This document shows, in pieces, positions 33,074 to 33,911 of a stretch of 33,911 bases of DNA. Numbering within the stretch: the first letter of the stretch is position 1; each line of letters opens with the position of its first letter. The notes below the pieces were generated by a model. It made no database searches and was not told the DNA's origin. It worked only from the letters and a program-made list of their open reading frames with translations. The stretch spans positions 1-33,911 of the forward strand of contig NZ_AUGX01000049.1 in NCBI RefSeq assembly GCF_000422885.1, in the 5' to 3' direction. The position numbers and the translations under genes were made by a program. Origin of the DNA: Ottowia thiooxydans DSM 14619 (GTDB lineage: Bacteria > Pseudomonadota > Gammaproteobacteria > Burkholderiales > Burkholderiaceae_C).

Positions 33074-33403
33074 TCAAGCCACGCTGGTGTAGCGCAGATG
33101 GGGGTGGCGTTGCACCACCTCGATGTCGATGCCCTCCAGCAGCCAGTGCAACTGCTCGATGGTCAGCGTGGGCACGGCCTGTGCCGATGGCCAGATGAAC
33201 CGGTCCTTCTCCAGCCGCTTGAGCAACAGCCAAAAGCCGTTGCGCTCCCACCCCAGAATCTTGATACGGTCGCGCCGACGGTTGCTGAACACATACACGC
33301 ACGAGGCAAACGGATTCAGACCGAGCGCCTGCTCCACCAACACAGCCAGGCCATTGATGTTGAGCCGAAAGTCCACCGGTTCGCGGTGCAGGTAGACCTT
33401 CAT
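33074..33403 (-). CDS. tnpB: IS66 accessory protein TnpB
   Basis: 109 residues of the IS66 Orf2 family: KVYLHREPVDFRLNINGLAV, VFSNRRRDRIKILGWERNG, LLLKRLEKDRFIWP. It is needed for transposition of IS66-type elements, although its biochemical role is poorly known. The ATG at 33403 overlaps the tnpA stop as ATGA, the same coupling used in most IS66 elements; a GTG at 33424 would add seven residues (MFRFDEG), which also occur in homologues. Confidence 0.9.
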   Translation of the reverse strand: MKVYLHREPVDFRLNINGLAVLVEQALGLNPFASCVYVFSNRRRDRIKILGWERNGFWLLLKRLEKDRFIWPSAQAVPTLTIEQLHWLLEGIDIEVVQRHPHLRYTSVA

Positions 33404-33825
33404 GCCTTCGTCAAAGCGGAACACCGCAAGCTCCCCAAGACTCGAATCACTTCGCCAACGTTGCTCAGGTCCAGACCACGCATGTCGATCACCACGCCAT
33501 TGGGCAAACGTGCCTGCATGTCCATCACAGGCGCAGGCGCAGGCATCGATACCGGTGGCAATGCAACTGGCACAAACGCCGCCGCCGTTGGGGCCACGTT
33601 GGCCACCGAATGCCGCGCACGGGCATCGCGTTCATGTTCACGAAGCCAGCGGCTGACCTGGTTGGCATTCACGCCGCACTCCCGCGCAAGGCGAGAAACT
33701 GATGCTCCTGGCTGTCGACACAAGGCCACCAGCTCAGCCTTCGCCCCTTCGTCGTACACGCTGCGCCCGTCGCTCTTGCGTCCCACCACCAGTCGGCGCC
33801 TGAGCTCACTCAATTCGTCTGTCAT
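33400..33825 (-). CDS. tnpA: IS66 accessory protein TnpA
   Basis: 141 residues. A helix-turn-helix domain (about 20-65: AELVALCRQPGASVSRLARE, then NANQVSRWLREHE) is followed by an Ala/Pro-rich linker (about 75-105) and a C-terminal segment LPNGVVIDMRGLDLSNVGEVIRVL, as in IS66 Orf1 proteins. It is the first gene of the IS66 operon. A perfect 12-bp hairpin sits directly before its ATG. Confidence 0.91.
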   Translation of the reverse strand: MTDELSELRRRLVVGRKSDGRSVYDEGAKAELVALCRQPGASVSRLARECGVNANQVSRWLREHERDARARHSVANVAPTAAAFVPVALPPVSMPAPAPVMDMQARLPNGVVIDMRGLDLSNVGEVIRVLGSLRCSALTKA

Positions 33826-33859
33826 CTACGTTCCCACGTTGGTCTATGTGGGAACGTAG
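33826..33859 (-). promoter_or_regulatory. Perfect 12-bp hairpin touching the tnpA start codon
   Basis: CTACGTTCCCAC (33826-33837) and GTGGGAACGTAG (33848-33859) are exact complements around a 10-base loop. In the minus-strand transcript the 3' arm, including the only Shine-Dalgarno-like GGGA, ends immediately before the ATG. The hairpin would hide that site in any transcript entering from outside the element, the way other IS elements limit read-through expression. That function is inferred. Confidence 0.6.
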
Positions 33860-33883
33860 GCTCTCAGGTCACAAGCCTCTGTT

Positions 33884-33910
33884 CAAGGGCGGGGTTTATT
33901 GACCGCTTAC
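33884..33910. repeat. IS66 terminal inverted repeat, right copy
   Basis: 27 bases ending GACCGCTTAC at 33910, exact reverse complement of 31404-31430. Confidence 0.93.
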
Positions 33911-33911
33911 G

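Larger units (their letters stand above)
31404..33910 (-). mobile_element. Complete IS66-family element
   Basis: Perfect 27-bp terminal inverted repeats bound the element: the left one starts GTAAGCGGTCAATAAACC at 31404 (to 31430), and the right one is its exact reverse complement at 33884-33910. It carries the standard tnpA, tnpB and tnpC genes in one minus-strand operon. At 2507 bp it is of typical size. It is inserted in the istB start region of an IS21-family element. IS66 makes 8-bp target duplications; the left flank is GTTCGACC, and the window ends one base after the right end (G, which agrees with it). Confidence 0.93.

Noticed and set aside
32906-33859. A 317-codon plus-strand frame across the IS66 tnp genes
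   Set aside because: It is antisense to three well-conserved IS66 genes and shows only Arg/Ser-rich low-complexity sequence.
1-33911. CRISPR arrays, tRNA or rRNA genes, toxin-antitoxin or phage-defence genes
   Set aside because: No regularly spaced repeats, cloverleaf-like segments or such protein families were seen anywhere in the window.

Overview
The window is an accessory exopolysaccharide or capsule locus from a Gram-negative bacterium, most likely a betaproteobacterium of the Burkholderiales (Comamonadaceae-like). That placement rests on moderately high GC, codon style, a Wza-type outer-membrane exporter and the set of insertion sequences (IS110, IS5, IS21, IS66). It is an inference; no rRNA or housekeeping marker is present.

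Layout. (1) 1-385 has no convincing gene, followed by a plus-strand gene of unknown function (386-1543). (2) 1505-17477 is one long minus-strand operon with mostly overlapping or nearly touching genes. In transcription order it encodes: a WcaJ-type initiating phosphoglycosyltransferase, a first flippase, an Asp/Asn beta-hydroxylase-like dioxygenase, a 68-codon mini-gene, a Wza-like lipoprotein, a Wzz/GumC-like co-polymerase, a degenerate BY-kinase-like protein, a Wzy-like polymerase, a glucose-1-phosphate cytidylyltransferase, a CDP-glucose 4,6-dehydratase-like enzyme, a secreted GH51-like hydrolase, a second flippase, a class III aminotransferase and a PglD/NeuD-like acyltransferase. (3) 17478-18988 is the divergent control region, invaded by a decayed IS whose end abuts the next start codon. 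(4) 18989-25482 is a plus-strand operon with a GDP-mannose 4,6-dehydratase homologue and five glycosyltransferases (GT2, GT4, GT2, GT4, GT4). (5) An intact IS110-family element (about 25757-27037) precedes a third GT2 and a second, canonical GDP-mannose 4,6-dehydratase. (6) 29518-33910 is a pile of mobile elements: an IS5-family element with a frameshifted transposase, the istB end of an IS21-family element, and a complete IS66 element inserted into that IS21 element.

How it works together (inference from families). WcaJ loads a hexose-1-phosphate on undecaprenyl phosphate. Up to six glycosyltransferases extend the unit with sugars that may include a GDP-mannose-derived 6-deoxy sugar and a CDP-linked sugar. 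A flippase moves the unit across the membrane, Wzy polymerises it, and the Wzz-like and Wza-like proteins set its length and export it. The aminotransferase and acyltransferase could make an N-acylated amino sugar. The secreted GH51-like enzyme could trim the product. The most unusual points are: a mini-gene whose stop overlaps the forced TTG start of wza; a kinase-like protein lacking both the P-loop and the Walker B acid; a possible CDP-amino-sugar branch using a class III aminotransferase; and a hydrolase and an Asp/Asn hydroxylase embedded in the operon.
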